This document shows, in pieces, positions 13,019-23,767 of a stretch of 64,000 bases of DNA. Under the pieces are notes generated by a model that searched no databases, was not told where the DNA came from, and was given only the letters and a program-made list of their open reading frames with translations. Each line of letters begins with the position of its first letter. Position 1 is the first letter of the stretch. The position numbers and the translations under genes were made by a program. Source of the stretch: Pascua guehoae (Eukaryota; Basidiomycota; Tremellomycetes; Trichosporonales; Trichosporonaceae); the NCBI GenBank assembly GCA_001600415.1, contig BCJX01000008.1, positions 525,262 through 589,261 of the forward strand, in the 5' to 3' direction.

Positions 13019-14213
13019 ATGAGCCGTCTTCTCAACGCCTACACGTCCTTCCTCACGCGCCGGCCCCTCGTTGGCAACGTCGTCTCGTCCGCGGTACGTC
13101 TCCATCTCCCCCTACCCTGTGGCATGCACTGACGCGACCAGGCGTTGTTCTTCGCCGGTGACGGTGTGTAACGGCGGCAAGATGCAACTGACGCCAGTGA
13201 TTGCACAGCAGCTCGTCGAGAAGCGCGGGTGGAAGAACCAGGACCACAAGCGTACGGCGTGAGTTCTGGACGCAGCACACGCTATTCTGCGACGCGACTG
13301 CCATGCTGACGCCGCGCCAAACATGGGTGCCGACCCGTGCACACCGACATGCCCACACGCCAACCACCACCACCTCACCTCGCGCCCTTCCACACTGCGT
13401 CTCCCGCTTCCGCGTCTACTCCTCCAGACGAATCGTCTTCTGGGGTGGATTCTGCTTTGCCCCCGTCGTGACCGTGTGGTACCGGATACTCAACCAGCTC
13501 CCCATCAAGTCGGCGGTCGGCGTCACCATGGCCAGGGTTGGGTTGGACCAGTTTGTCGGCGCCCCCATCTTTCTGAGCAGTACGTTCGGGAGCCTCGGCC
13601 TTTTGGTCTGGACTGCTCGGGGATGTCCTTTGCAGAATGCACATGCTGACCCCAGCGTTCTTCACCGTCATGACGCTCTTGGAAGGCAGAGACCTCAAGG
13701 CCGCCAAGGCCAAGTGGGATGCTGTACGTGTTCCTTCCCGCGCCGCGCTGACAGCAGCAATTCCTCCCGACCCTCAAGGCCAACTGGATGCTCTTTATCC
13801 CATTCCAGGCAATCAACATGGTAAGCAGCACGCGCGCGGCTATCACTGACATTACAGAGCGTGAGTCACCGGCAACGCCGCCTAGACCCCCCGCAGGGGG
13901 CTCAAACTTGGCCCAGCGTCCTCGCCTAGACCCCCCGCAGGGGGGTCCCACTCACATAATGCACGTGCTCTGGGAGGCTGGGCGTGGACTGACCTGATAC
14001 CGATGCGGGAGCTGCCACCGAATCGGCCCACCCCTCCTTCCTCGTGTCGTGTGGAGGTTACCAAGCTAACCCCAGATCATCCCCGTCACCTACCGTGTCA
14101 TCGCGGTCAACGCCGTCAGCATCCCCTGGAACGCCTTCCTCTCGCTGCAGAACGCAAAGGCCCATGCAAAGGAAGAGGCAAACGACGTCGAGATGGCCCT
14201 CAAGCAGGCCTGA
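13019..14213 (+). CDS. SYM1: Mpv17/PMP22 family membrane protein (Sym1-like) with microexon
   Basis: A small four-helix integral membrane protein; Sym1/Mpv17 members sit in the mitochondrial inner membrane or in peroxisomes. Eight exons: 13019-13093, 13142-13163, 13198-13258, 13428-13579, 13656-13723, 13758-13820, 13858-13860 and 14076-14213 (193 aa, usual family length). Family landmarks are visible: [59 protein letters not shown], then SIIPVTYR and WNAFLSLQN. The seventh exon is 3 nt (AGC, Ser), between a GTAAGC...TTACAG intron and a GTGAGT...CCAG intron. Including it gives the N-x-S-x-x-P spacing seen in the family; leaving it out deletes one residue. The last intron (215 nt) carries two GC hairpins. 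The acceptor of the third intron (13427) is the least certain junction. Confidence 0.92.
13878..13957 (-). repeat. GC-hairpin element, two hairpins, inside Sym1-like intron
   Basis: Two copies of the GACCCCCC-GCA-GGGGGGTC palindrome with the spacer CAAACTTGGCCCAGCGTCC, in the 215-nt last intron. It is antisense to the host gene: its GTGAGT/TCTAG ends read on the minus strand. Confidence 0.9.
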
Positions 14214-14764
14214 GGGGCTCGATTGCTTTGCAAGGACCCCAGACGTCGCCCACGGGCGCGAGCGGGAGTCTGCCAGTGGTCGACGACAGTTGGCTGCTTA
14301 GAGGCTCAGCGGGAGTAGAGCACACACTCACTCATCTACATGCATTAATGGACGTTGTGTCATGATGGGCAAGGCAGTCCCAATTCCCTCTGAGCCAGCA
14401 GCCGCCGACTAGGCGACTAAAGCGAGCTAGCCTACTTGCTCGTTATCAGTCATCACCTGCCATGACGCCCAACAATGCGCTCCCAGAGTTCGTTCTGCCC
14501 CATCCCCACCCCTCACTTGTTGTCGCCGAGGCGTCGTGCTTGAACAGGTAGACGGTAGAGATTATGACCACGCTCTTGGCACAGACGGCACAATGTCGTC
14601 GAGTTTGCATAAGGACGACCCAGCTTTCCCAGAACCACGGCATACAATTTCATTTCCACATTCTCATTGTCTCTTTTTAATTCACAATACACTTCCCTAC
14701 ACCTTCTCACAGGAAGCTCCACCCAACCTGCACCGCCCCGCAAACGCTCTGCCAAGCATACGAC
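14214..14764. other. Intergenic 3' flanks
   Basis: Region between the convergent Sym1-like gene and the hypothetical gene. Nothing else recognised. Confidence 0.55.
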
Positions 14765-15298
14765 CTAGCACTTTGCCGCGACCGCCGAGCGCGTCTGCGG
14801 GCGGCCCCCCACAGCGTGTTTCTGGAGCGCCCTCTTCCGCGCGGGGTCGAAATGCGCGCGGGCCGGATTAGTCTGCGCCGGCGCGCTGGCTACGACCGGG
14901 ACACGGGGCATCTCAACGACGAGGGGCGGGAGCTGGACACGGTTGCGGGGGTTGCCGCGCTCAATGTCGGACGGCCTGGAGTCTTTCGCTGTGGTGGAGG
15001 CGGTGCTGAGTGTGGCGCGCGGCGGGGGGTTGCCATTACCCCCATTCCCCCCGTCCCCATCACCGTTACCCCCGTCCCCACCCTCGTTACCATTGTTGGA
15101 CTTGCTGGACTTGTTGTCGTTGGAGTTGTTGGCCCGGTCACGCGCAGTCCGCGCCCTGCGGTTCGGATACCACACGGGCGGGGGCGGGCCGTCGTCGTTG
15201 AGCGCGGCCTCTTCGTACGACACGCCGTTGGCGCGGCACCACTGGCGGAGGCGGGTGAAGTGTTTGCGCCGCTGGGCGGCTTTTTTCGTGCGTGCCAT
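14765..15298 (-). CDS. Hypothetical basic, Asn/Gly/Asp-rich protein
   Basis: An uninterrupted frame of 177 aa from the ATG at 15298. The start MARTKKAAQRRKHF is followed by a short folded-looking piece (LRQWCRANGVSYEEAAL...VWYPNRRAR) and a low-complexity N/G/D stretch (about residues 55-95). The C terminus is basic and Pro-rich. Resemblance of the first residues to histone H3 stops after MARTK and is coincidental. No family recognised. An in-frame upstream ATG at 15352 would add 18 Pro-rich residues; I prefer the downstream one because a G-run of about 14 nt lies between them. The gene is supported only by ORF length and composition. Confidence 0.45.
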   Translation of the reverse strand: MARTKKAAQRRKHFTRLRQWCRANGVSYEEAALNDDGPPPPVWYPNRRARTARDRANNSNDNKSSKSNNGNEGGDGGNGDGDGGNGGNGNPPPRATLSTASTTAKDSRPSDIERGNPRNRVQLPPLVVEMPRVPVVASAPAQTNPARAHFDPARKRALQKHAVGGRPQTRSAVAAKC

Positions 15299-18200
15299 TT
15301 GGCTGGTGGGAGGTTGGCGCGGGGCGGGGGGGGGGGGGGTGTTGGGACTCACTGGGGTGGGGTGGAGTGGAGTGTGGGCAAAGAAGAGGAGGGTGAACTG
15401 AGGGTGTGTGGAAGTTGGGAACTGGGTTTAAGTACCACTGAACTGAACTGGGGGAGCTGCACACCCACCCCAGAGGGCCTGGCTCCTGCAACATTGGTGT
15501 CCAAGCTCACACTGCCTGCAGCCTGCCTGCCAAGGTCAACTGGTACAGTCAACTCCAGTCAGTTGAGTCACCTGTCTCACCTGGAGCACAAGCATCATAC
15601 GCACTCCTGGGGCCAATCACGTTGCGAGCTGGGCATCGGTTGGTGCGCTCGTTGTCGCTCAGGGGTGTGTGGCGCCAGACCGTTGTCTTGTCAGACTCGC
15701 TCGCCCAGCCATGTTAGCGAAGCTGGGATGCCGCTTGGAGGATACCAGTATGCATGGTGCATTGGGCCGAACGTTGCCCTGCATTGCGCCAAACCCGCAG
15801 TGTCCCCCAAAGACACTTGCGGCCGTTGTGGCTGGCCAGTGCCACTGAGCATTTCGTCCCCCTCGGTATGCCTCGATAGCCAAGCTATCGCGCGCCGCTG
15901 TGCGCCTCGTGGATCCACGCGTCGCACCAGGCTCGCCAGTGCCATTCTTGTTGTACCATGGTGCACAGCGGGCCGATTGGGTGGCTAAAAGGACACCGAG
16001 GTGGTGTGATAACTCTGTATCGACATACCAGCCACATTCAGCCCCAAGGCGAATTATGGCTTGTGTCGCTAGTGGCATGAGCTCGTGTGCACAGTACATG
16101 CCGAGCGGGGGAGAGCCCATTGAACAGACCCGATAAACGTACCCATGTACAGGACCGCAGACAGGTCTATGGCTCTGAGCGGCGTACGAGTCAATTCGGC
16201 CGCCAGGGGCGTGAGATGCCCTCGAGTCTCACTGTGGTAGTTTCGGGTCCCAGGACTGTCCAGATACACTTGAATCGCCCTCTGGACACCCCTACCCCTC
16301 CCTCCTCCCGCCCGGGGCCCTTCACTCCAGCTCCAGCTCCATCCTACCCACAGGCGTTGCCGTACGGGCGTCGCCAACCAACTCTGCGGGGGTTGCGCCA
16401 ATCCTGTCGGGCAGCACGGTTCGTTCTCAACCTTGCACACGAGTACCACTCCGACTCATAGACGCATAAACATGGCTCGACATTCTCTCGACACCCCGTG
16501 ACACCCTGCGGGGTTGGCATGGCTCGCTGGGCATCATCAATTCTCATTACCTGCCTGTCCCCCTCCTGGTGAGTATGTCGAACAGCCAAAAAGAAGCCTC
16601 CCTTTCCCATCAGGATCCCTAGAAAGCGTCCTCGGCAGCCGTCGAGAGCTGTGACCAGACACTTGGCAACAGGGACCCGGCATATCAGCGGCCCAGCAGC
16701 TCTGCATCTCAGCAAGCGCAATAATAGTCCGGTGCTACGTAGGCAATTTGGTTCATGGTACTCGTTACCCAAGTGCAATCTCACGACTCTTCTATCTTTA
16801 CGAGCCACGCCGTTCCTTGGCTCCTGTTCTATGCTGAATGTCTCGGCTTTGACCCTTTTCTAGCTTGACCTTCCGCTTTGGCACCCGCTTGGGCTTCACC
16901 GCGGCTTAGGCTTCGGTTTCGGCTTCGGCTTCCACATCACTTGGGCTACAGCACGCTTGGGCTTTGGCTTGGGGACCGGTGCAGTGAAGCCCTCGGCCGT
17001 GGGCATGTAGTAGTGGGGTATGGATACCGTGGTCAGTCTGCCACATTCACCGCCGCGTTTCAAATACCTGCGCCCGTACCCTTCATCTGCCGCCGACAGC
17101 TGACGCTCAAGGGGGCGTACAGTTGAGAAGTGCCACGAACATCGCGCTACAGCAGGACATGCGATGCAGAGTGCACGTCACCTCAGGATGGCTGCTAGGG
17201 ATGCAGGACTGGCCCACTCTGGCCTCCAGAACTGCTCTGGTCAGCACTGCAGGAACTGGAGTAGCGGGAGGAGGCAAACCCTGCTTGGTGTGTATTTGAG
17301 TCTATCGGGCGTGTCAAAATATACTTGGGAGCGGGGCTTGGATTACAGCTTGGGAGGCTCGACTTGGAGGTGGGTGCCGAATTGGAAGTAGGTGCCTCCA
17401 GTGCACGACGGCCTCGTGAGCGACTCAACTCCCCTTGGTTCACCCATTAGCCGTGATGGACCTTATACGGCGGTTGAACACTGTTTGGCCCCAACGCGGA
17501 AAAGCGAGGATAGCACAACTGTATCTCGAGTAAACGTCCCCGCCAACAGGCAGCAGCAACCAAGCACAAGGAACAGTATGTCACAACCCGTAACCTCGGG
17601 ACTGTTCAGTTTGACGATCGACTTGGACAGCTACAAGGTCACAGCTGAGACAAGGGTCAGTGGGGAACCCTATCCCCCTGGATTCTTCATCAAGGGTACC
17701 TCCCACATTGGACTTGATGACGTTGCTGTAGCGCTGTTTCCGACGAAGCATGGGGTAATGTCACAAGTGGGGCGTCGTGGCACGAGGTCATATCCTACCC
17801 ATCCCAATATTTTCACTTGATTCAGAAAGTATTGACATTGCACCGTATCGCAAGGCGGCCTTCACGCACGTGTTCTCCTGAAAAGCACACTGTCCGCATC
17901 GCTGGGGGAATACCGATAGACGGGTGTAGCTAACTAACACAGGTTGCGTGCTGGTGATCCAAGCCTGTGGCTGTTGTCGGTTGCATCTAGGTACGTCAAT
18001 CACGCGCCTGAATCCGCAGCCATAGCCGCCGCGGGGCGCTCTATTGGAGATCGACAAGCATATCTCTTGGCCCAAACGCGTATTTCTTGGCCCAAACACG
18101 CGTTCCTGGGGACTGCTGCCAAGCTCATCAGCAATTACACACGAGCACTTGCAAGACGACTGGCCAAACGCCCAGTCCTCCGCACGTCACTATCCAGAGA

Positions 18201-19660
18201 CGACCCCCAATGAAAGCGGTGCGTGCGGCGGTGCACCCCGATCCGACAGTTCCAGACCTTGGCCAAGTACAGACTGTGGCTTGAAGGCCCAGGCATGCCG
18301 ATGTAGGTCGGCTGCTCCTAATCTGGGCGCGACGAGCAGCTACGCCATTGCTGCACTCTCAGTCTGCGCCGCTTGTGGACTTATGTTGACTTATGTTGCT
18401 GTGCTGTTGTCCGTGGTTGCCTCCCGCATACCTCGGGTTGGACAAACGAGCTCGCGGATCCCAAAGTGCCACTTTCGCACATGGTTATTCGCTTGGATGC
18501 TGAATCATGCCACGTGCCTGTGGCCAATGACGGCGCGACGGCGGATCCGACTTCGGTTTAACGCTGGACGCTGGAGAGCTTGGGGTAAGTGCCGAGACTT
18601 GAGGTCCTGCCCTGCCACCACGACAATGTGCGGAATGTTGGGGGAAAGCATGAGAGTTCTGGCCGGTCTGAACTGGTTCTGCCAAGTGGGGCGTTGTATG
18701 ACCCACCACTGAGCTAGTTGCCCGTTCCGCTTCGCCCCCCTTGTCCATTGAATTGCATGCCGCGTGTTTCAACCCCAGATCCGCAGTCGACGGGAAGGGG
18801 GCGCCGAGGCACAGATCTGGCGATTGTCCCGTATCTGGGCCCTCCGGTCTCTCAGAGGCATGACTTGAGCCGTACTTGCACGCCTGCTGCCCCATAGCCT
18901 CTGCATGACGCTGAACGGGTCTCAGTCGCCTATCAACCCGTCACCCATGCGCCCATACCTTGTGAGCTTGCGAGTCATCGTGGGTGTGTGTCTCTGAGCA
19001 TGTGGTCGGAGGGCTGCGTAGCATCGTAAGCATACCTCGGTGATTATCTGTTCAAGTCCAGAGAAATGGGCCCCTGTCAAGGAAGGCTGGACAGCCCGGA
19101 CAACGGACCACCTGTGCCGTAGACAACTGAGCCTGCAGTACCGGCGGTACCGGCGAATACATAATGCCGCACCGACAGTAACTGCCGGCAAGTGATGAGA
19201 CAAATCTTCCTTCCGCACCTGCCCTGCTGGCCAGCTGGATGAATCGCTTGCCTGACACATGAGGCCAAGAGCATCCGCAGTGCCTGCATACCAGCATACA
19301 CGAGCCCGTGACAAAGTGCAGCATGAGGTATTCCTTGTACCTTGATATCTGGGTGCTGGATTGAAGAAGAGCACGACATTTTGCAGGGCTTGGCACTGCT
19401 CTAGGGGTGGCGATCAACAACCAAGTTGGCAGATCTCATCTTGGCATGCGCCACACGCCACTGCACACCAGCCACGCCGCCCGTGCCCGGAACCGTGCAC
19501 CTGTGGGCCGTGCCCAAAGGACCACGTACAGACACGATACCCCGTGCCCCGAGCCCCGTGCGCCCGCGCCCCACTTCTGCGCCCGGCGCCCCCGTGGGTT
19601 CGGTGTGACTTGCTGCGCGCGCGCTTGGCATACGCTGGCGGCTGTGCAACGGACACGCCG
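15299..19660. other. Long intergenic region, no recognised gene
   Basis: About 4.4 kb with only short, conflicting open frames. One protein-like stretch lies on plus at 17578-17900 (SGLFSLTIDLDSYKVTAETR in one frame, then SWHEVISYPSQYFHL in another) and may be a frameshifted relic. A G-run sits at 15324-15338. No tRNA, rRNA or transposase signature was found. Confidence 0.5.
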
Positions 19661-19741
19661 ACGCCTTGACCTCCCGCAGGGAGGTCAAAAGTTGGGCAAG
19701 TGTCTTTGCCTAGACCTCCCGCAGGGAGGTCCCCCTCACCC
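19661..19741 (-). repeat. GC-hairpin element, GACCTCCC subtype, two hairpins
   Basis: Two GACCTCCC-GCA-GGGAGGTC hairpins about 105 nt upstream of the ATG of the secreted-protein gene. Both arms carry the paired C-to-T / G-to-A change. Confidence 0.88.
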
Positions 19742-19747
19742 TGTGCA

Positions 19748-19757
19748 GGATATATAA
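19748..19757 (+). promoter_or_regulatory. TATA-like box
   Basis: ATATATAACG lies 90-100 nt upstream of the ATG at 19846, directly after the hairpin element. Confidence 0.5.
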
Positions 19758-19845
19758 CGGTCGACTCCAGCCCACACTTTCCCGATGTTGCTAACCATTC
19801 GTCTAAACCCACGACAACTTACCCTCCTACCCTGCTCTTCTCACA

Positions 19846-21140
19846 ATGACCTGGCTCCGCCCTCTCCTCGCCATCGCCACCCTCCTCGTGCCCGCTGCCG
19901 CGCAGGCCGACGTTGCCGCCGCAATGGTCGCGAGCCTTGCCAGTGACGTCGAGTCTCGTCCGATCAACTTTCCCACCGAATGTGTCTGGACTGGCCAGTG
20001 GGACAAGGTCGACGCGTGTGACCCGGACCAGCAGGCGCGGCGGACGACGTCGATCGCGCGTACGACGGCACAGTTTGATAGTGCGTCTGGTGCAGTGTGG
20101 GGGTAAAGGAGGCCGGATTGTTGGGTAAGGAGGCTGTGCGGGTTGGAGAGCCGAGCGGACGTCAGCCGAAGGATTCATGGAGAAGCACGACTGCGGAGAA
20201 AACACTGGGCATCAAACGCTTCTAGACGCTAGGTGTCATGGCCCATGGCGTCTCTATCTTCCTTCCACAGTCCATGCCTATACCCCTACTTGGCTATCTC
20301 GTCCGCTTCTCCCCAGCGACACTGCCAAGACCCCCCAGGGGGGTCGCACTTTGTGAATGTTCTTTCCCCTTAGGCCCCGGCAGGGGGTCCGCGCACACCT
20401 TTGTACGCAATACCTTTTTCACGCACCTTGTTGTTGTTGGGGGCTCGAGACATACTGACCCACAGGCACGATCCGCGCCATCTCCATCTCGTTCAACGCG
20501 GGCCCGTATGCCGTCTTCAACATGACCCTCACGGGCTTCCCGGACACGACCATGACCGGTCAAGAGTACCACGACTCGCTCGCCAAGGATGGTATCAACA
20601 TTACCGAGGGAGTGTGCAGCAATGCGCTCCACTACGAGCTGCCCCCGGTCGACGAGGGCAAGACAAATGACATTTCCCTCGATTGGGTTCGCACCTCCAA
20701 TGCCCAAGGCCAACTCGACGATGCGTGGATCAAGCTCGAGCAGGTGATGTGAGTCTCGTCAAGCCTAGACCCCACGCAGGGGGGTCGCACATACCTTTGT
20801 GTGGGGAAACTTTTTCCCGCTGAAGCCGATACACCAGTGGTATCGGGAAACCCTTTCCGGTTCAGTTAGACCCCAGTCCACCCTGTCCCCCTCCAGGTAT
20901 AGCCTAGGACACTCCCCCATCATCTTGTGACAGCTCAGTCTAACAACCAGGATGTACCGCGACGCCGCCCTGCTCCCTGCCTTGCCCGGCGCCGAGACGC
21001 CGACCGTCGGCAACACGTCCCCATCCGCTTCCACCCCCGCTACCACGAATGCCGCCTCTGGCGCGACGCGCCATGGTGCCGCTCCTGCTGCCTTGCTCGC
21101 GGCCGCTGGTGTTGGTGCCGTGGTTCTTGTGACACTCTAG
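19846..21140 (+). CDS. Secreted, probably GPI-anchored protein of unknown function
   Basis: Three exons: 19846-20080, 20466-20748 and 20951-21140 (235 aa). The signal peptide MTWLRPLLAIATLLVPAAAQA is clear. The mature part has two cysteines in CVWTGQWDKVDAC and one in EGVCSNALHYELPP, and N-glycosylation sequons (FNMTL, INITE). The C terminus is Ser/Thr/Ala-rich and ends in a hydrophobic tail (AALLAAAGVGAVVLVTL), the usual GPI-attachment layout. Both introns are unusually long (385 and 202 nt) because each contains GC-hairpin elements. Cell-surface location is inferred; no domain family recognised. Confidence 0.85.
20324..20432 (-). repeat. GC-hairpin element in intron 1 of secreted-protein gene
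   Basis: Two degenerate hairpins (GACCCCCCAGGGGGGTC, then GGCCCCGGCAGGGGGTC) followed by the tail CTTTGTACGCAATACC seen in several other copies. Antisense to the host gene. Confidence 0.85.
20763..20800 (-). repeat. GC-hairpin element, single hairpin, in intron 2
   Basis: CCTAGACCCCACGCAGGGGGGTC followed by GCACATACCTTTG, inside the 202-nt second intron. One arm base is mutated. Confidence 0.85.
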
Positions 21141-21234
21141 CCAAGGAAATGCTGAGGTCGCGCTTCGTGTGGCTGCGGGCGCTTGGAAGGGGCTCAAATC
21201 TGAATAGCTGAGCAACAAAATGATGCCGAGAATA

Positions 21235-21275
21235 CGCCTAGACCCCCCGCAGGGGGGTCACACTTGGCCCAGCGT
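21235..21275 (-). repeat. GC-hairpin element, single hairpin
   Basis: One intact palindrome with the start of the standard spacer, between the convergent secreted-protein and 2OG-oxygenase-like genes. Confidence 0.85.
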
Positions 21276-21484
21276 CTCAGGGGCCTGTACTGTACACATG
21301 AGGGGATGCATAATGGTGCGTTGTTGTGACTGTGCCATACTACAGGTGGCTCGCCTAGTATCTCAACTACAGGGGGGAAGCCGCCATTGCTTCTACTCAC
21401 TGAGCTTTACATACAGTGCCAACTCGTCTGTCCTTCTTTGTACTGCTGAAAGGTTCTCCTTGACACTTGCCACCAACGCGGGAA

Positions 21485-22316
21485 TCAACAACGAGAGAAA
21501 GTGCTTCCACCAGAGTAGCGGCTCCCGTTGGTCTCGGTATCCACGAGCCAAACAATGTCGTACGAAACCATGACACGCGTACCCGACGTTACGATGCCGA
21601 CCTTGCTCGTACAGTTGGCGTCGCGAAACACCCAACGAATGTCCGAAGCTGTCTCCTCTGTTGTTGCCCAGTAGGTCACTGTCGCCCCATTGCGACAGAT
21701 GGAGAGCTCGCCCCCCGTAGCTGACGAAGGAAGGCAGACGTGGAGTGTGCCGACGGGTGTGCCTCGTCCAATGGCTCCAGAAAAGACTACTCTGGGGGCA
21801 TTAGTGTGTCTGGGAATGGTGCAGACTGGCCAAGACTTACTTGCGATCGGGATCGTAGTCTTCCCCCTCCGCATACACGGTGAGCGTCCCCGGGCGCGCT
21901 CGAAGCGTAGTGGCCGCACACCCGAGGTGGTGTCCGAGAATGCCGAGAATGTCGCTATCGAGAACGGGGTCGATGGAGAGCGCAAAGTACATGCTGCTGA
22001 GGGTACGCAGTTCGTCGCCGTGCTCGCGGAGCCAGTGGGGTTTACGAAGCGCAGGATCCGCCGCGTCGTAAACACACCGAGCGGCCCAGTCGCTCAGAGG
22101 TAGTTGGGCGTTGCTGGCGAGGGTTGGTGACACGTTCAGACTTGGTATCACTCACGTTAGGTCGGTGGCGCTGGGACCAGAGCGCACGGTGGCAAGTGTA
22201 AAATTTAGGTATACGGGTGTCGTGCACTGGAGTTTGCCGCTCCACGATTGTATTCCATCGTCGACCGCGGAAAAGTGGCCGTAGAGAGCGTCGGCGGGAA
22301 GGGAATGGTTGCGCAT
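21485..22316 (-). CDS. 2-oxoglutarate/Fe(II) oxygenase-like protein, divergent and short
   Basis: Three exons: 22316-22156, 22113-21841 and 21791-21485 (246 aa; introns 42 and 49 nt). The pattern VGTLHVCLPSSATGGEL, then VTYWA, then VTSGTRVMVSYDI matches the core strand layout of the fungal prolyl-hydroxylase-like 2OG oxygenases (FGTLVVxLPSxHxGG...VTSGxRVTLTYNL). The iron-binding HxD expected just before this core is not seen; the region reads EDYDPDRKVVFSG. After SYDIVWL the frame ends within 20 residues, whereas relatives continue. A similar downstream piece (PLLWWKHFLSLL) lies in the next frame, so the gene may be frameshifted or spliced in a way I cannot see. Probably a pseudoenzyme or a decaying copy. 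Confidence 0.5.
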
Positions 22317-22545
22317 TGTGCGAGATGGTGTAGTGGTGAGATTGTGGGAGAAGGCGAGGCGTGTGAAGTGGGAAGGGTCAGGTAGTGTCACTGGTGATGA
22401 TGAGAGCAGGCAAATGTTGTGAATGTCAACGACAGACAACCAACATACCAGTTGCGCATTGACCTACCCTGTTGCCTAAGCGCGTGGCCCCGCGGGGCCT
22501 TGTGTGTGCATTGTCTTTGAACATTCGTACGGTTTGTCGGCTTTG

Positions 22546-22624
22546 ACGCCTAGACCCCCCGCAGGGGGGTCAAACTTGGCCCAACGTCCTCGCCTAGAAC
22601 CCCCGCAGGGGGGTCACACTCACC
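22546..22624 (-). repeat. GC-hairpin element, two hairpins
   Basis: Full pair with spacer CAAACTTGGCCCAACGTCC, ending GGGTCACACTCACC. Confidence 0.92.
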
Positions 22625-22712
22625 TTGCACACTCACCTTGCACACTCACCTTGCACACTCACCTTGCACACTCACCTTGCACACTCACCTTGCACACTCG
22701 CCTTGCACACCT
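22616..22712. repeat. 13-nt tandem array grown from the element tail
   Basis: CACACTCACCTTG is repeated about seven times. The unit is the terminal sequence of the preceding GC-hairpin element (its GGTGAGTGTG end on the other strand). Confidence 0.93.
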
Positions 22713-22770
22713 TTGTATTTGTATGTAGTGTTTGGGTGGCAAACGATCGACAGCTGGTGATCTCAGGAAC

Positions 22771-22825
22771 GAGAAAACACACTACGGGCCGATGTTGCGA
22801 TTTCCGATACCGTAGTGTGTTTCTC
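22771..22825. repeat. Second hairpin family, copy 1
   Basis: The arm GAGAAAACACACTACGG (22771-22787) is inverted as CCGTAGTGTGTTTCTC (22810-22825) with a 22-nt loop. A related copy lies at 36896-36956. Confidence 0.85.
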
Positions 22826-22948
22826 AAGCAACCAAAAAAAGGACTACCGTCGCCAATATATCGGTTTAGCGGGATAATGTGTTTTCTTCCCCGTCCTCAA
22901 TCGCACAGCTTGACATTCCAGACGAATAGTTCCTGCCATACATGTGCT

Positions 22949-22982
22949 TGGCCTAAACCCCCCGCATGGGAGTCGCAATACC
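22949..22982 (-). repeat. GC-hairpin element, degenerate single hairpin
   Basis: CCTAAACCCCCCGCATGGGAGTC followed by GCAATACC: a decayed member with mismatched arms. Confidence 0.6.
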
Positions 22983-23347
22983 ATTTGCACGCACCTCATT
23001 GAGATGCTGGCGCGTCACGGCTCGTCAACGCTGCAGGAGTAGAATTCATTCTTTTACCCTTTGCAGCCGTCCTTTGCGTCGTATAGTCCTCATTGGGTTC
23101 GGCCACTTTGCGCTTGTCCTCTGTACAGTTTTCGGTCGTTTTCTCAGCTGTGGTGCAATTTTGTACGCAACCCGCTCGAACATGAGTTTGTATATTAACG
23201 CGCCAAACTGAGAGGATAGCAGAGAGGAATGGGCTACAGTTGTGCATGCACCTCAAACTACTTTGCATCGGGAGTAGAGGTACGTTGGACGCTACAATGG
23301 AGGAGCGGAAGATGTGTGAATCTTGCGGAACGGAGCCGTTCCTTTCG

Positions 23348-23659
23348 CTACGGGTCAGGACCACCAGGCTTATCGCACCAGCCCAATACTGATTTGCCGG
23401 GAGGGTCCCTGTACGATTGCTTGGATAAGACGTAGCAGCCGTACTGAGTTAAGAGCCAGAGGTCGTCCTCTTTGCCCCTTAGCCAGCATTCCGTGTCGAA
23501 GCCGAAGCCCTTTCGAATGGTGATGTAAATTGCCTCGTCGGTTTTGTCCGGGAAGGGGGCACAGTTGAGGTCTTGGCTCCCGATCCATCGCTCGGTCGTG
23601 GCGGCCGATGCGAGGGGAAGAATGACGGTGACGAGTGCGGCGAGAGAGATGATCTTCAT
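23348..23659 (-). CDS. Small secreted cysteine-containing protein, possibly SH3-like
   Basis: A single-exon 103-aa frame. The signal peptide MKIISLAALVTVILPLASA is followed by a mature region of about 84 aa with four cysteines (NCAPF, ECWL, GCYV, WCDK). The order (E/L-C-W-x-G ... D-x-W-x-L-x-x-x-G-C-Y-V) resembles small extracellular SH3-like wall-binding modules of fungi and bacteria; this is a pattern judgement, not a firm family call. A TATA-like box lies about 100 nt upstream. Likely exported, possibly wall-associated. Confidence 0.7.
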   Translation of the reverse strand: MKIISLAALVTVILPLASAATTERWIGSQDLNCAPFPDKTDEAIYITIRKGFGFDTECWLRGKEDDLWLLTQYGCYVLSKQSYRDPPGKSVLGWCDKPGGPDP

Positions 23660-23754
23660 GGTGAGGCGGGCCGGAGGGGCTGGGTGATGGTCGCGCTTCT
23701 TAGTGAGAGAGGTTTGGGCGCGGGGATGAAGGTGGCCGACAACTCCAGTGGTCA

Positions 23755-23767
23755 GCTTTAAATATAG
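23755..23767 (-). promoter_or_regulatory. TATA-like box
   Basis: GCTATATTTAAAG on the minus strand, about 100 nt upstream of the ATG at 23659. Confidence 0.5.

Larger units (their letters stand above)
22317..23347. other. Intergenic with repeats
   Basis: Contains a two-hairpin element, a 13-nt tandem array, a second hairpin family member and a degenerate single hairpin (each listed). No gene recognised. Confidence 0.6.

Noticed and set aside
14765..15352. Histone H3 from the MARTKK start
   Set aside because: Similarity ends after five residues; no histone fold follows.
17392..17910. Small gene on plus
   Set aside because: Protein-like pieces are in different frames and no GT-AG pair joins them; kept only as a possible relic in the intergenic note.
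22616..22712. CRISPR-like array
   Set aside because: Direct head-to-tail 13-nt repeats with no spacers, in a fungal genome; a simple tandem repeat.
22504..22728. Short frames encoding [13 protein letters not shown]...DPPQGG peptides at many loci
   Set aside because: They are translations of the hairpin element, not conserved proteins, except where inside paralogues B and D.
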